Assembly: GCA_027924585.1 (NCBI GenBank)
Contig: BSBM01000106.1
Coordinates: 44,597,501 to 44,661,500 of the forward strand
Direction of reading: 5' to 3'
DNA length: 64,000 bases
Origin: Larix kaempferi
Taxonomy: Eukaryota > Streptophyta > Pinopsida > Pinales > Pinaceae
Positions within the stretch are counted from its first letter, which is position 1, and every line of letters begins with the position of its first letter. The position numbers and the translations under genes are program-made. Below, in pieces: positions 11,850 to 23,996 of this stretch. The notes beneath the pieces were generated by a model. That model was not told the DNA's origin. It made no database searches and was given only the letters and a program-made list of their open reading frames with translations.

Positions 11850-13186
11850 TACTTACTTTTTGAGGTGGCTCCTTTAGATCCTAAGCCAAGAGGTTTGTTA
11901 GACTTAGGAGTTTTCTCCAGTAGATTTTCCAATGTTGGTTGATTTCCTTGCATTTTGTCCTTATAGGTTTCCATTTCCCTCTTCTCCTTGTCCATTTTCC
12001 TTCCTCTAGTGGATCTTCTAGTAGTGAGGTGCGATTCTTCTATTTCCCCTTCCTCCTCTGAATCTTTTGTGTCTTGTTCTTCCTGCCCCATCCTTGAGGT
12101 TGTTTCTTTTGAGTGTTCCTCAACAGAGTCTCTGTTCTTCAGGGATGTTGTCTTCTCATTTGAAAAGGGGGAGGCATGCTCAGGGTTTGGCTGCTGGACA
12201 AGATTCGGGGCAGTTTGCTTAAACTGGCTTAGGTCCTCTTCCTGATCTTCCTCTGATCTTAGTTTCGGAATAGCAAATCTATTGCTTGAGTCCCTATGAG
12301 TTCCTTTCTCCTTTCCAGAAGTTCCAGGGTTTTCTTGGTTTTGTTTTTCTTTTCCCTTCCCCTGACTGTTGATACCCACTTTCGGGTTGGTTCTCGGATT
12401 CTTGGCTTCCTTCCATCCTTCCTCTTTTTCTTTCTCTGGGATTGCTTTTCTTGGACAACTTTTGGAAAAATGTCCATATTCATGGCACTCACGGCACTTA
12501 AATGGGAGTTGCTCATAGTCTAACTTCTGAAGATGTGTCCAACTTCCTACTTTAATTTTGATGGCCTCTGGTAGTCCCACTTCAAGGTCAACCTCTACAC
12601 AAATTCGAGCACACTCATACTAGTCTTTGGTGTTTTCCCTGTCAATAAACTTTCCCAACGTGTTCCCAATAAATTTTAGGGATTCCCAGTTCTAGCAATG
12701 TTCTCGAAGATTCAGGAGCCGAACCCAAACTAGAACAACATTTGGGACATCCTCCGTGGTATCGAAATCCGGCGTCCAACGGTTCAGATAGAGCCCTTGA
12801 TGCCCCATAAAATAGGGTCCATTTCGAAAGATCAGGTCTTTGTCCTCCCTGGAGATAAATTCAAATAGAAAAAACCTGCGGCCCAGGAAGTATGATGTGA
12901 CGCTATTAGCGATTAATGGTCTCTAGTTTTTATGCACCCAAGCTTCAGTAGATCTGGGGGAGGGCCACAAACCCCTGAACTGGCCAACTAAGGCCCTGTC
13001 ATCCAGTGAGAGCACAACCTTCATCAGATCTTCAGGGGGGAGAGACACCTCAGGTATTTCTTCAAGTCGTTTGACAAACTTGGAGGAATCTGGCGGCTTC
13101 TTTTTGGGATGAGATGCTACCAGTCGACTGAGGGCTTTAGCATAAGGTGGTAATGGAAGCGGCTGAGCCTCACCCTCAACCTCCAT
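11849..13186 (-). pseudogene. LINE ORF1 (DUF4283-like and zinc knuckle)
   Basis: One reading frame runs from MEVEGEAQPLPLPPYAK at 13186 to its stop at 11849, about 445 codons with three internal TAG codons (near 12920, 12690 and 12620). The N-terminal half (LSLDDRALVGQFRGLWPS, FFLFEFISREDKDLIF, GHQGLYLNRWTPDFD) matches the DUF4283 domain typical of plant LINE ORF1. It is followed by a CCHC knuckle (CRECHEYGHFSKSC) at about 12500-12460. The C-terminal part is a long charged, low-complexity tail rich in E, K and S. The product would bind element RNA. Its last base pair overlaps the ORF2 start codon. Confidence 0.85.
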
Positions 13187-13280
13187 GGTACCTGACTTCT
13201 AACAGGGCACGCAGGGAAAACCCTAGCAGCGCCTGCGATAGCAGGATCACGGCTAGCAGCAGGGTCACGGGCTCTGTTTA

Positions 13281-14190
13281 ACAATTTATTTATATTACAG
13301 TACTTGGTGAACTATAATTTTTGAAATTAATTTTATGACTAGATATAAATGTAAATATGTCTATCATAAAAAAATATAAAGATATTTGTTATATACATTT
13401 AATACAAAAAAAGCCATAAATTTAATAATCAAAATGATTATTTTTTATAAAAAAATTAAGAAAAGTATAATTAATTATAATAATAAAAAATTAAAAAATT
13501 ATGGATTTAATATATCCAAAATAAACACGAAACTACTTTAATAAAAATATAAATTAAAATGGATTTTAAATGTTTTATGACTAATTCCCTTACAAGCAAA
13601 GAACAATTTAAAAATCTACCATAAATAATAGTTCAATCGACACAAGAGGCAATCCATTAGTCCTCTCCCATAAATACAGTTATTAACTTAAATAATCTTA
13701 ATTTGAACTTTACATATCGCAATTTAAATAGGATAGTATAAATATAATTCTCAATAAACCTAGTGTGTTAATACCTAATATGAAGACAGAAAAGAATGGA
13801 ATACAAGTGGGCATATTGATTGCCTTCTCATTATTAACCATAAGCGTATATAGGATTACATCACATCAATACTACTATCCAATACTATGGAACAAAAAAT
13901 ACTATGGGATAACCAAGTCTCTTACTCAAACTATAACCAACTAACACCTCAACTAATTATACACTTATGACCATTAAGATTACAATTCTTAACATAACCC
14001 ACATATTCCGCATAAACCTAACAAATTTATCCACTTATGTAAAATCTATAAAAATAGAAAATTATCACGTCTTTATAGATCCCTGTAGCTTCACAGATGC
14101 TCAAACATAAATTCAATTATATATCAAAGAATATTAATAATAATCGAATGGTCTATTTTAAGTCAGTTACGGTCTGTTTCATATGTGAGC
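13281..14190. other. AT-rich stretch without genes
   Basis: Very AT-rich sequence with no open frame of note and no repeat structure I could define. Several A-runs and T-runs occur between 13330 and 13560. Confidence 0.5.
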
Positions 14191-14199
14191 GTGGCTAAA

Positions 14200-15060
14200 T
14201 TATTTCAGAAGACGAGGACAATGCAATTTAATTTCGAGGAAAAATATATAAAAAGAAAGATCGACGACAATCCAAATTAATGCTAGAGATAAGTGATACT
14301 GATGTCTACACTCCTAAGAGACGAGAATCTAATTTTTGTCATCACATTGTCAGGGTTTGAATCTCGTCGGTGAATGGACGCAACAAAAAAATTGTCGAAC
14401 ACCGAGGACGGTGTTATTCTTAAGGGGTGGAGTGTGTAACATCCCTCCAATTTCACCCCTATTGTTATTATTTGTGTAAATTTAATTGTAATTATGTAAA
14501 AGGCCCTCGTGAGTAGCTCAAGGCCAAGGCCCCACGAGTGGACTTTGTGAGTATTGTTACTTTATCTTCCTAGTCATAAATTTTATTATGTACCTAGGAG
14601 ACAAAAAGGAGTACACAACTAACATGACGGGAAACTAAACCTGTTTAGGGAAAACTTAAAAATATCAGGGTGATGTTTAGGAGTCTCTTGATTCACTACA
14701 GTAACATGATTCTCCGGGTCAAATCAGGAAAGGGCCTCGTATAATTCCATTTTTGATATCAACGAAATATTTATATGCTTGTTTATAGTTAGATTCTATT
14801 TTGCTTACACTTGATTTTAAATTTATCTGGCTTGAGATCCTAATTGAAAACCATTTATGTCTGCCAACTCGAGGATATGAGCACCGGACAGAGTTATGTT
14901 AGGAATTTAGGATTCATTTAGCGTTGGCCACTGTAGCAGTTGATACCAGGGTAAAAACCCGCTGAGTTAAGTGATATCTTAAAACCTGGCATTCGTTAAG
15001 AAGTGCAGCCCAAAACTGTGTAATAGTTTTTATGCTTATGGCTTGTTTCTTCTTCCAATC
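14200..15060 (+). mobile_element. 3' end of a Gypsy element with the start of its LTR
   Basis: A purine tract AAGGGGTGGAG (14422-14432) is followed by TGTAACATCCCTCC at 14435, the common layout of a Gypsy polypurine tract and 3' LTR start. The sequence before it is a decayed coding tail with stops. The LTR continues to about 15060 but I could not place its end. No matching 5' LTR was seen, so this is a truncated copy. Confidence 0.5.
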
Positions 15061-15182
15061 CTTATTAGCAATTTTTTTTATGTCGATGCCTTTTCTAGTA
15101 GTCTATTTTCATACCAAATTTTCATATTGCTGCTGGTTGCTATCACCTACAGTATGAGAATAAAGCTGTATTAGGGTTTCCA

Positions 15183-15880
15183 CATGGAATTATACAAGGC
15201 CTTTCTCGATCGGGTAGTGGGAGCCAAGGAAAATCCCAGAGCCCTCCTATCATTTGTGATGGCTTCGACATTGGCATCTCCTTCGCCAGCCGTAATTTCA
15301 TTGACGAGTGGGAAGGGCAGCTTGTAGCAGATCACTTGGCCTCAGGAAACAATGGAGGAAACATCAACTATTATTGGATCATCAAGAACATGCTTGGCAA
15401 GATTCTGGATGACATGCTGGGTAATTGGGGCTCTACTAGGAATCAGATGTTGGCCACCAGGGACAAACTCATCTAGCTGGATGATTGTCTAACCAACCTT
15501 GACGCCACCTTCTCTTGGAGCCAGCATGCTCTCATGAGCCATAGACTAGTGATGGCATAATCTGGTGGTAGGGGTGATGGTTGTAGCATCTCAGGCATCC
15601 CAATAGTCAGCGGTTTCCCCTCTGAAGGGTTGGTAGTTGTTGCAACAGTTGATACTCCTGACCCTTTCCTATCCATTCCTTCTCTTGCTTCATCGACAGC
15701 TCCTCTTATGCAATTTCTGGTCCCCTCCATGATTGGCTCTCCGCCTTGCAAGAGGATGTGCAGCCATGTGGAGCTCAAAATCCTTGCTGCTCGAAAATAT
15801 GAGCTACTCCCTGTGAAGCTATCAGAGGAGGAATTTCCGAGGAGGTTCCCCATTCAGGAGAAATTCCCTCCTGGTTAACT
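15183..15880 (+). pseudogene. Unidentified ORF relic
   Basis: A more GC-rich segment with a mostly open plus-strand frame. It contains GFDIGISFASRNFIDEWEG near the start and LKILAARKYELLPVKLSEEEF near the end, broken by TAG/TAA codons around 15475 and 15560. The open end spans 15630-15878. I do not recognise the family. The T-rich tail after 15940 and the compositional contrast suggest a captured or retroposed piece, but no target duplication was found. It could also be part of an unknown transposable element. Confidence 0.35.
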
Positions 15881-16158
15881 ATTTCCATGTCTGCTCGGGA
15901 GTTCGATGAGAAGACTGGGTCTCTCTGCTTCGCCTAGTTTTTTTTGTAATAGTTGTTAAATGTGGTTTTTGCATGATCTCGCTCAAACAGTCTTTTGGTC
16001 TCAGCCTTGTCGTTGGAGGCAATTTTTTTTATAACCTGCAAGTTGGTCTGTAATAATCCTGCTCGTTCTGCTTTTTCTGCAACGTCGAGATTGCTCTGCT
16101 ATCCCAGGTTGCTATGTAATTTTATCTTTTTCTCTTAATTAATATACTATCCAAACTT

Positions 16159-16160
<2 letters not shown>

Positions 16161-16194
<34 letters not shown>

Positions 16195-16200
16195 TATATA
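16161..16200. repeat. (TA)n microsatellite
   Basis: Near-perfect alternation of T and A over about 40 bp, with one AA interruption, just upstream of repeat R copy 2. Confidence 0.9.
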
Positions 16201-16273
16201 TACTGTAATTTTTTTTTTTAAATGAGAAATCATTTCTCATAATTATCGTATAGTGGATGAGATGTGTCACATC

Positions 16274-17527
16274 TGTTGGCTCAAATTTAAATTGGTTAGA
16301 TTGTAAAATACATTTATATAAATATACATCAACTTTTAATTCCAATTTCCATTGACACGTCCTTGCCTTGGGAAAAAATGACATAACCAAGCATGTGTTG
16401 GCTCAAATTTAAATTGCTTAGATTGTAAAATACATTTATATAAATATACATCAAATTTTAATTCTAATTTCCATTGAGACATCATTGCCTTGTAAATAAA
16501 CCTCTAAGAATAACTATTTTACTTCATAATCAATGAATGAATGCAATTTTTGCCTATTTATAGGAATCATGAGTATGTGGATAATTGTGATGGAAAATAT
16601 ATTGGATTACGTATTGCTAAGTTAATAATAGAACACATATTAGTTTTGTAATTAATGGAAATTAATCAATAATTAGGTAAATTGCAAGTATTTTACTTCA
16701 TATTTAATTAATAAATGCAACTTTTGCGTATTTGTAGGATTTATGTGGATACTTTACAACATCAAATTGTTGGCACTTCAATGATTAGATTTGGGTAAAT
16801 AAGTATTTTACTTCATAGTTAATGAATAAATACAATTTTTTCCTATTTGTAGTAATTATGTGTTAAACTACAACACAAATAGTTGGCACTTCCACCATTA
16901 AATTTGGGTAAACAACTCTTTTACTTCATCATTAATTAATTAATTAATGCATTTTTTTGTCTATTTGTGGGATTAATGTGTTAGCATTTACAACATTTAG
17001 AATATGATTCCAAATTGGAATAGATAACTGTTTCATTATTACATTTTAACTATTTAATGAGTGGATACGATCATTCTATAGATATAGTTTCTATAAATGT
17101 GAGTATCACCAACATAGATCCATCTTAAACTCTGATCTATCAAGCATCGAGAGGGATCCAATTTCTTGAGGTGTAATTTTTTTTAATTTAAATTCAAAAA
17201 ATTTGATTTGTCTTGGTTGATAGATCTAGGTTTAAGTTTTAAGTTTTAAGTTTTTACTTTATAGACGAACATTGATTTTTTAATTACTTTTTATAAATTT
17301 TTATTTTATGAGTCAACATGGACTTTTTTAAAATACTTTCCATAATTTTTATTTTATGAGCCGACATGAATTTTTTTAATTATTTTGTTAGGAACGCACG
17401 TTACAACATACATTATGAAAGTTTAATTTTATAATATATTATATGTTTAAAATTAACTTTTCTAAATGTTCAAACTAATTAAATTAATTTGAGATAAATA
17501 TATTGAATATAAAAATTAATTAAAAAA
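16274..17527 (+). repeat. AT-rich dispersed repeat R, copy 2
   Basis: Direct-orientation relative of 5190-7130. It begins twice: TGTTGGCTCAAATTTAAATT at 16274 and again at 16396, so the first ~120 bp are tandemly duplicated. It contains the uninterrupted insertion site AAGTATTTTACTTCAT (about 16800) used by the retroposon in copy 1. It also holds about 300 bp (17105-17410) absent from copy 1, in which a TTTTATTTTATGAGYCRACATG unit is repeated. No coding potential. Confidence 0.7.
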
Positions 17528-17574
17528 ATAATAATTGGGTGGGTGCATGAAGATGGTCCCCATTTTCGTTGCAA

Positions 17575-17725
17575 TGGGGGTGTGCTAGCGGAAAAAAAAA
17601 AGTGGCATTTACGCACCTAAGGAAGCGCGCATGTGCCGCTAGGTTCGGTACCGAACCGAGGCACGTGCGCATATGTGGCACGTACGCATCCCTGGCGCGT
17701 GCGCGCAACAATGGCACGCACACGC
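17575..17725. promoter_or_regulatory. CpG-rich block upstream of the multi-exon pseudogene
   Basis: In otherwise AT-rich DNA this stretch is dense in words such as GGCACGTGCGCA, GGCACGTACGCA, GGCGCGTGCGCG and GGCACGCACACG, spaced by about 20-25 bp. It includes a perfect 16-bp palindrome. It sits 50-200 bp before the first apparent exon of the gene relic at 17776, so it may be a former promoter. The words also resemble the palindrome cores at 47.1 and 63.8 kb. Confidence 0.4.
17642..17657. repeat. Perfect 16-bp palindrome
   Basis: GGTTCGGTACCGAACC is identical to its reverse complement. It lies inside the CpG-rich block and could be a protein-binding site or a cruciform-prone site. Confidence 0.85.
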
Positions 17726-17775
17726 CTCTGTTAAATTAATAAAAAAAAAAAGTTCCCAATTTCCACATTATTCAA

Positions 17776-20593
17776 TTGGCCGGCCGAGCACGACTTGCAC
17801 CTCCACGTACGCGTGACTTGAACCACCAAAGTTGCCCAAATCAGCTTCAAAACCACCCCACAACACCCACTAACTCATCAACAGGGCGATTGATAGGTAA
17901 ATATCAAGTTTTGTTTTCATTTTATTCATTCTTTGTATCAATTTTTTTTTTTTTTGTTTATTTAATTGTAAATAATTCTCAAATTTTGAAAACAATGAAC
18001 CAATTTTCTATTGCAGATTGTAAACTGAGACAATGAGTGAACAAGATGTTAACCCCGAGTTCGGTTGAACACAAGAAAACCCAAACCTTGGACCCAATGC
18101 CGAAGAAAACTGTGAACACAATCCAAATGCTGAACAAAACCAAAACCACCAACCTAATTTTGAACAAGATGACATTAACCACTATGTAAATGAAATGTGA
18201 GTGCACACTCGCGAACTTAGAAACTTAGGTGAACCATCTCGATTGTGTCTTTCCATGTCAATTGAGAACTCAATCGAATCCCTCATACATGCACACCAAC
18301 AATTAATAGACATGACTCAATTTAGAGCTAGGATGCGGGAGTACTACTCCATGGGCATCTCCAAGGAAGCAATAAAATATTTGAACATTTCAAAAGCCCA
18401 ATTATATAGTATGTTCACCAAGCCGAAAATAGGCCAACCACTGAGCATTACAAAGCCACGTGTCTGCATGGATTGGTGTCATTACCAACTGTGGAGGGAC
18501 AATTGGATGTAGAGGTGGTTCATGGTGTACGATAAACCTCCTTGCAATAATAGGGAGGTTCCACAGTACTTCCTTTGCCAACTGTGGGCTGAGTTTTGCC
18601 TCGGTTTACATGTCAACTATTTTCACATAACCGAGTTCCAGGGTGTTGGGCGTGGCTTTGCTCAAGATCGCCCTGCTTCCAGGAGGAAGCCACTGAGAGG
18701 GCCACCACCTCCGAGGCATGACCCCAACCCCTCTCCCTAGCCACCTCAGTTGCCCCATAGGCTTGATCAAATCGAGGTGGCAATGAGGAATGTTGCACGT
18801 GGTCTCCTCAGACACACCTCCTTTGTAGCAGTGACCACAGTGGAGAGGTTGGGTGACCTTGATAGAGATCCAAGTGCAGGGCCTTCACGACAGGGCCAAG
18901 ATAGACCCATGATGGATGGTAGCCATTATGTGCATTCCAGTTCGATGGGGACAATGCCACATCTTTGTCCCCATTGTGAGCACACTTGCCCTAGCCCGAT
19001 TGAGGGTTGTTATATGGATCAAGGCAGCAATTGTTTTAATGTGTTTTCAATCATCACTTTATAACTTGTAAAGTATTTTGAAAGTATTTTTGTTTGACTT
19101 AAACTATTATTTCAATGTATAGTTATTCAGAGTTGATACACTGAGATGGGAGAACGTAGAATCTCCCAACCTAGATGCAGTAATGGCAGCTGCAAATGAA
19201 ATTGCGGCACCCCACACGGAGGTATTTTTAGTACCTGACACAATTTTGTTATTACTTATGTCATTTATATTACTCAAGTATTTATATTTATGGCATACAC
19301 GTTGATAGTTCATTTTTGAATATCTTGATTTCCTAGGTAATGACTTGTTTAACATGTTCATAACATGCATGCATTTTGTTGTCCACGGGTGTTTCGTGAC
19401 TACGGTGATCAGCCACCCCTGCCAGGGTCTGGCACATCACCATATACACAGGTACAATGTGTAGTTATAAGCATGCTTTTAATTTGCTTTGTTATGACTT
19501 ACTATGGTTTAATTTATTGTTTTTTTACTAAATTGTGATATTCCAAATGTATATGTAGGTTCCACCAGCAGTTGTCTCTCCGCATTTTAGTCCTGTGTAT
19601 CCACCCTCTCCCATGAGTCCCCCCCCTTGCTTTCATCTAGACCCCTGCCTACGTCCACCCCCTCCCTTCCTTCCATCCCCCCCTCTCCGACCATACTCCC
19701 CCCTCCATCCATCCTCCCCCACTCGCCCACCCCCTACATCCATACATCCCCCCCAATTTATCCATGCCCCCATGTCTATCCATCCTCCCCCATTCATCCA
19801 CACCCCCCTTTCCTTCCACCTTCCCCTCTTCGTCCACAACCTCCCATTTTTCCATCCTCCTCCCTCCATGCAGGACTGCCCTCCCATGCACCATCCCTCA
19901 ACACCGTCCGTAGCCCTTTCCATTTGATACCCTCTATCCTACAGTCAGTAGGGGTTCATAGTCCACATGGTCCTCCTCCACCCCATACCATCGTTTCTTA
20001 TCCCACCATATCATCCCCACTTCCCGCCATTATTGTGGCATCTACTCTCCCAATATCCTCATCAGTATCTCTAGTGGTTGCACGTGTAGTGGCTGCCACT
20101 ACATCTACGCCCCCCCCCCCCCATCACTGCATCGGAGTTGGTTTTCCGGCCATCTGCTCCACCTGCTAGCCCAGAAGGCCAGCCATGTCCATCGCCGAAG
20201 GTTTTCACGGTGAGAATCAAGTTAATTTATTAAAATATTTTGATGCATTAACAAAAATTAATTTAAGCAGTTATGACTTTTCAATGAAATGATTGTTTTA
20301 AATGTTGTAGGATGGAATTGCTGAGAGGCTCCGCAGATCCAGGACACTTGCCCAACATTTCCCACTCATGTCAGAGGTGATTTATTTAAGATTTGAATTC
20401 TACATTTGTTTTATAAATGTGGTAAATGTTGAAAATGCTTGAAAATGACGGTATCTTATATCAGTTGTTCCAGATCCCGGAGAGACGGTTTACTCGTAGA
20501 CGAACCAAGACCCGAGGCACCGGTAGCTCGAAGAGTAGGAAGATCGACTTTAGATCTGCACCTGGGAGTGATAGTGCTGGTCATAATGCTTGA
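17776..20593 (+). pseudogene. Multi-exon gene relic of unknown family
   Basis: I do not recognise the family. An untranslated first exon may end at a donor at 17897. The acceptor TTGCAG at 18016 precedes ATG at 18033. Exon 2 is one frame to about 19035 with in-frame stops near 18063, 18198, 18510 and 18738. It runs from an N/Q-rich start through a domain with ISKEAIKYLNISKAQLYSMF, WCHYQLWRDNW and CQLWAEFCLGLHVNYFHITE to a P/R-rich linker. Further exons fit at about 19131-19221, 19389-19451, 19559-20209 (strongly proline-rich), 20311-20376 and 20465-20593, with GT/AG borders (one acceptor degraded) and all junctions in phase 0. The basic tail ends SAGHNA. Spliced structure with shared phase argues for a real former gene, either host or carried by a DNA transposon. 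It is dead. Confidence 0.5.
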
Positions 20594-22225
20594 CACACCA
20601 CGTGTTATGTACATTAGCCACGATGTGGCACTTTTGTGCACCAGTTTTGATGTACTTTGTATCTACGGCACGAGTTGCCATGTATTTTGTATCTACGGCA
20701 TGAGTTGTCTCATTTTGTGTAGGGCACAAGTTGTCATTGTACGTACATTGGGAACCATGTTCCACTATTCACCAGAAATTGTATATGTTTGGATGAGTTT
20801 TGTAGCCTCGATGTACATGGATTTTCAGTTATGTGATTTATATATCTCGTTGTCTAATGTGGTTGTCTCATGTTGTGTGTATCATGATGTGATGTTGTGT
20901 AAATTTGGGTTTTACGTAGATCTTAGAAGAGAAGTTGGAGATTGTAGTTCAGCTTGGTTTATCTTTCCACATGTAAAAGCTTCTAACGATATCTATGTTA
21001 ATAGAACATTGTAAACATAGGCTAACTCAGACAAAATCATGTGTGACAATTAATCTAAAAAAAAACGGAATAAATGGATGGACAAATCACACCTCATGGC
21101 ACATAAGATATATATTGGGAACTTGAGTACTAGGAAAAGAACACTTAAAAATAGAAAATGTCCATTGTTGTCAAAAGGTTAAAATGAGATCCAACATGAT
21201 TTTTAATAGCTCTACATAATGAGATCCAAAAAGGCCATGTACTCTACATAATGAAATGCCGTCACTAGTATTTATTTTGACCATTTTGTCCACTTAAGAT
21301 GATGCAACAAATTAATAACCAAGTTATGGAATCATTTCTTAATCAATTGTCACCATACAAATAGGACAACCTTGAGCATGATGTATAGCTAGCTCATTAA
21401 TTCTCACTCACAGATATGGCCACATTTGATTTGATGACCATCACATCCACTACCATTTACAATTAGGACTTCCTTAATTTATCATTATGTGATAGCGATC
21501 TAATTTTATGTATGCATATATGTGTATAGTCGTTTGGATTCAAATGTATGCAAATGAATATCTATGTACAATGAAAATGATTTAATCTTTACATGTATTA
21601 TAATTTAGGGCTAGCTCTTAGGATACATAATAGGGTTTCATTGTGATTAGAATACAAACTAGGGTTTATGCTACCAACTAGGGTTTTTAGGCTAGGCTCT
21701 CATGTTTCTAGGCTAGAATCCAACCTCCAGGGTCACCATATTAATGTTTAATTCCACTATCATGTCATCATTCTCACCAATACCATGCCCACTACTACAA
21801 TCACCATAAAGCCTCTCAATACCACTTTGAACATTTCCCATACTTCCAAGTTAAAATTGATAGGTCTTGTTGCTAAAATCTTTTCACTTATCTATTCACA
21901 TAGACAAATCCACTACTGTGAAAGATTTGTTGTAGCTTGGTACGTGCAAGTTCACATGCAATAATACTTGAGAGATCATTTTACCCCATGATCCATGGAA
22001 TATTCATTGGAGTCATACGAACCTCATTGTCATCACCCCAACCATGGTCAAGACACCAAGATCCATCCTTAATAGACAAAACCTCATGTTGGCACCCATA
22101 CCACACTCAAAGATAAAAAAATTCTTTGAAAGGGCATGTTTGGGGGTTGAGGGAATCTTGATTTTTTTATAATCACACATGAGAGGTTCTTAGATTCAAA
22201 TACATTGGATATAAATAAATTCCCC
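20594..22225. other. Gene-free stretch
   Basis: After the gene relic come a short duplicated TTTTGTATCTACGGCA motif (about 20650-20700) and then AT-rich sequence. Several AACTAGGGTTT words occur near 21600-21730. I see no coding region, RNA gene or mobile-element boundary. Confidence 0.45.
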
Positions 22226-22830
22226 AATGCCTTCATCATCTTCATCATCATCTTCATCACCATCGCCATCATCATCAATGCCTTCATCATCATCACCAAC
22301 TTCATCATCATCACCATCACCATCACCATCAACCTCACCACCATCATCATCATCATCAACTTCACCATCTTCATCATCATCACCATCTTCGTCACCATCA
22401 CCATCTCCATCTTTTGGATGCGAGACAGAACCATCACCATCTTCATCATCACCATCACCATCACCATCAACCTCACCACCATCACCATCATCATCAACGT
22501 CACCATCTTCATCATCATCACCATCTTCATCACCATCACCATCTCCATATTTTGGTTGCAAGATGGAACCATCACCATCTTCTCCAACACCATCACCATC
22601 ACCATCAACCTCACCACCATCACCATCATCATTAACGTCACCATCTTCATCATCATCACCATCTTCATCACCATCACCATCTCCATCTTTTGGATGCGAG
22701 ACGGAACCATCACCATCTTCACCATCAACCTCACCACCATCACCATCATCGTCAACGTCACCATCTTCATCATCATCATTGACCTCGGCATCATCACCAT
22801 CTCCATATTTTGGATGCGAGACGTAAGTTG
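22226..22830. repeat. CAT/GAT triplet satellite with a 138-bp higher-order unit
   Basis: Degenerate CAT/CAC/TCA/TCT triplets are organised into larger units. TTTGGATGCGAGA-type boundary words occur at 22413, 22551, 22689 and 22809, giving steps of 138, 138 and 120 bp (46, 46 and 40 triplets). Because the basic unit is a triplet, long frames are open on both strands (S/P-rich on plus, D/G/E-rich on minus). I regard these as by-products, not genes. Confidence 0.85.
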
Positions 22831-22849
22831 GATGCTTCACTCAATAAAA

Positions 22850-23714
22850 TGAACAGAGGGTCACATCTCCCTACTTCTAGCAAGGGGTACATCTCTCAAG
22901 TACCAGAATTCGCTCAAGAAAAATCTCAATAAGATTCAAACAAAATACTATCCAACCTCATGAAGTGCACTTGTTTCTATTTATATAGCTTCAGAGAAAC
23001 CCCAAAACCACTTGCAAATACCATGGGACCTAAAAACCATATAGAAAAACCATGGGGAGTAACATAACCCTTGATTTATTCCACATTGGTCACATTCAAT
23101 GTACCATTTGATCACTTCCTCATGTAATTCACCCTACAAAAACCTCTTGGACCTTTTCTAACCAACATCGATCATTTCCACAACCCAAGGTGTCGTCCTA
23201 ACCACTTTTGATCATTTCTCTCCCTTCAAATTTGAATTTGGTCCAACCTTCATTATTCCTTCATTAGTGATCTCCACTAGCTTCCCCTATCTTAAGGAAA
23301 CACTCTTTTACATGGGAGAAGACTTCTATTTGCCCCCAAAACGTCCCTTATACTTGGTAAAACATTAATGCACCTCCCTTAATCATCATTTGGCCCCATT
23401 CACACCTTGGACCAACTTTTACATCAATTTAAATAATTTTCCTTAGGAAATTTTACCCCATTTTAATACAAAGGAAAACTTATGATAAATCTAAATTCCC
23501 AAATAAATTTACTTATATCCATTTGAACTTTGGATTGGGAATTTACTCTTCATGTGACCCACCTTGTCCATTTGGATCTAATTTTTCATTATTACTAACT
23601 GGGGCGTCATGCTTTAGAAATTATTTGACCGTTAGCACCAATTTGACAAACTATCATGAACATGGCCAAGTGGTTCTAAAAGGCCATTGTGATCCAATGC
23701 AAAATTTGGGGACA
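22850..23714 (-). repeat. Minus-strand Gypsy-like LTR
   Basis: On the minus strand a purine tract (GGAGGGGAGG) leads into TGTCCCCAAATTTTGCA at 23714, an LTR start. About 730 bp further along is a TATA box (22977-22987). The far end near 22850 is set only by the change into the CAT satellite and is uncertain. The LTR-internal junction reads as the 3' end of an element whose internal part lies to the right (23715-25620). A second LTR was not found. Confidence 0.55.
22977..22987 (-). promoter_or_regulatory. TATA box in the minus-strand LTR
   Basis: The minus strand reads TATATAAATAG, a strong plant TATA box positioned as expected at the U3/R border of the LTR. Confidence 0.5.
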
Positions 23715-23717
23715 CGA

Positions 23718-23735
23718 AAATTCCTCCCCTCCTAA
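23718..23735 (-). other. Polypurine tract of the 22.85-23.7 kb LTR
   Basis: The minus strand carries AATTAGGAGGGGAGGAATTT just before TGTCCCC. Purine-rich composition and position fit a plus-strand primer site. Confidence 0.5.
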
Positions 23736-23996
23736 TTTTCTTGTCCTCAAGAAACCATAACAAAAATGAGGGAGTACCATCACATCACTAATTGCCTCCA
23801 ACTTTAGTGATGAATGAAGTCAGCAATATGTGGACCACACATGAACTCCATAAGATCCGACGTATGGGAAATCACAAGTGAACATTGAAGTGTGCATCAA
23901 CTGTATCTCTGAAATTTACCCAACTACACCTTAAGAATCATCCTCTCAAAGCATTTCCCTATCCATTCCACCATCATACCATGCATATAGTGAAGA

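Larger units (their letters stand above)
7161..13280 (-). mobile_element. L1-type LINE, full length but decayed
   Basis: A minus-strand non-LTR retrotransposon. Its 3' tail appears as a 13-nt T-run at 7161-7173, and its GC-rich 5' leader ends near 13280, where the sequence becomes very AT-rich. It has the plant L1 layout: ORF1 (RNA-binding Gag-like, 13186-11849), then ORF2 (endonuclease, reverse transcriptase, RNase H, 11849-7427), and a 3' UTR of about 250 bp. The ORF1 stop and ORF2 start overlap as TAATG. I could not identify a clean target-site duplication. Many stops and several frameshifts make it inactive. Confidence 0.85.

Noticed and set aside
15473-15853. 126-residue minus-strand frame
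   Set aside because: It overlaps the plus-strand relic and has no recognised motif; the plus strand reads better.
19633-19923. Minus-strand G/W/R-rich frame opposite the proline-rich exon
   Set aside because: Shadow of the C-rich plus-strand exon; the plus strand has phase-consistent splice sites.
22196-22852. Long open frames of about 200 residues on both strands (D/G/E-rich, S/P-rich, I/T-rich, H-rich)
   Set aside because: All come from a degenerate CAT/GAT triplet array that is open in several frames at once; no conserved domain.
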